From Baffinella frigidus (Eukaryota > Cryptophyceae > Cryptomonadales > Baffinellaceae), in NCBI GenBank assembly GCA_026770585.1, contig MU647084.1, positions 112,285-125,837 on the forward strand: 13,553 nt of DNA, in the 5' to 3' direction. Below the pieces are notes generated by a model. That model did not search any database. It worked only from the letters and a program-made list of their open reading frames with translations, and had not been told where the DNA came from. Within the stretch, counting starts at the first letter, position 1, and each line of letters starts with the position of its first letter. Made by a program: the position numbers and the translations under genes. This document shows positions 12,986 through 13,553 of the stretch, in pieces.

Positions 12986-13205
12986 CGGGGTGTAGGGTGT
13001 AGGGTGTAGGGTGTAGGATGTGGAGTGTGGGGTGTAGGGTGTAGGGTGTAGGGTGTAGAATGTGGAGTGTGGGATGTAGGGTGTAGGGTGTAGAATGTGG
13101 AGTGTGGGGTGTAGGGTGTAGGGTGTAGGGTGTAGGGTGTAGGGTGTAGGGTGTAGGGTGTAGGGTGAAGTGTGTAGGGTATGGTGTAGGGTGTAGGTTT
13201 TAGTG
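12986..13205 (+). repeat. Telomere-like satellite GGTGTAGG, G-rich on plus
   Basis: About 220 bp of ggtgtagg octamers with a higher-order pattern: a variant cluster (gatgtggagtgtggggtgta / gaatgtggagtgtggg) recurs at about 13017, 13059 and 13094. It is the inverted counterpart of the array at 12572-12950, 35 bp away. Confidence 0.9.
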
Positions 13206-13270
13206 TTTATGGATCAGCCCTCACTCCTCGCGCTGGCGTCTGCCGCGGGTGTTGAATATCACTTTCGCTA

Positions 13271-13370
13271 TCCCTTAAGTGACGGACGGGCGATGGGTCG
13301 CCCTAACTCGCCCTGGGCAGGTCCTAGGGCCCTACCGTAGGGCGTATGAACCTACTCGCCACTTAGGGGA
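13271..13370. mobile_element. MITE-like element, CCCTTAAGTGGCGAG family, copy 2
   Basis: The left end (tcccttaagtgacggacggg) and right end (ctactcgccacttagggga) are inverted over their outer 12 bases, with TA on both sides (13269-13270 and 13371-13372). The right half inverted matches the left half of the element at 949-1053. A further half-site, cgcttaagggatatct, follows at 13379-13394. Confidence 0.75.
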
Positions 13371-13429
13371 TATCTAGTTCGCTTAAGGGATATCTACGAC
13401 GCTTTCTCCTTCGGAGGTGCCTCGGAGCT

Positions 13430-13483
13430 GGACCCTGCACGTGCCTCGAAAAAAAAACCTGCACGTGCCTCGGCGGTAGACCC
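13430..13483 (+). repeat. Three direct copies of gacctgcacgtgcctcg
   Basis: ggaccctgcacgtgcctcg, aacctgcacgtgcctcg and gaccctacacgtgcccc stand in tandem, with an A run between the first two. They contain the E-box-like cacgtg. Confidence 0.7.
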
Positions 13484-13491
13484 TACACGTG

Positions 13492-13553
13492 CCCCAAACT
13501 CCAAACCCCAGACCCCAGACCCCAAACCCCAAACCCCAAACCCCAAACCCCAA
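13492..13553 (+). repeat. Telomere-like CCCCAAA array running off the window
   Basis: Nearly pure ccccaaa/ccccaga heptamers continue to the last base. With no terminal context, this cannot be called a chromosome end. Confidence 0.85.

Noticed and set aside
13466-13490. Plus-strand echo of the exon-4 donor (ctcggcggtagaccc)
   Set aside because: Only about 15 bp match, and the phrase lies within an unrelated local repeat; chance is a sufficient explanation.
13492-13553. Chromosome end (true telomere)
   Set aside because: The array is CCCCAAA-rich with variants, similar arrays of both polarities occur throughout the window, and the sequence is simply cut off here.

Overview
The window looks like nuclear DNA of a GC-rich eukaryotic alga with a red-derived (complex) plastid. 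Three things point there: spliced genes with GT..AG introns; an N-terminus with a hydrophobic signal peptide followed by Phe-Ser-Pro-Pro (AAA|FSPP), the bipartite plastid-targeting signature of stramenopiles, haptophytes and relatives; and abundant telomere-like CCCTAAA variants. I cannot name the species; a pelagophyte or other stramenopile, or a haptophyte, is a guess. No bacterial features, tRNA, rRNA or CRISPR were seen.

Layout. 1-2990: repeats and several terminal-inverted-repeat (TIR) MITE-like elements, some nested. 3112-7309, minus strand: a dienelactone-hydrolase (DLH)-like gene reconstructed as four phase-compatible exons (7309-6886, 6783-6720, 6417-6296, 3198-3112), ending at the nucleophile motif GFCFGG; the C-terminal exons are not found. 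Its 3.1-kb third intron holds a decayed second copy of exon 1 plus promoter (about 5800-4832), broken by insertions. 7310-7606: divergent intergenic region. 7607-7989, plus strand: first exon of an unidentified Pro/Ala-rich protein with a SUMO-interacting-like motif. 10165-12571, plus strand: four phase-compatible exons of an unidentified protein, possibly the same gene. 12572-13553: satellites and a TIR element.

The main discovery candidate is an 'exon-edge echo'. At six exon boundaries in both genes the exon edge, its splice site and the neighbouring intron sequence recur as degenerate copies inside the adjoining intron: acceptor-side copies lie upstream of the exon, donor-side copies downstream. 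The introns are otherwise filled with telomere-like C-rich satellite, often starting within a few bases of the donor, with G-rich arrays further downstream, and with MITE-like palindromes, mostly flanked by TA. One MITE has its empty site preserved elsewhere in the window.

All family calls rest on reading the sequence by eye; no database search or transcript was available.
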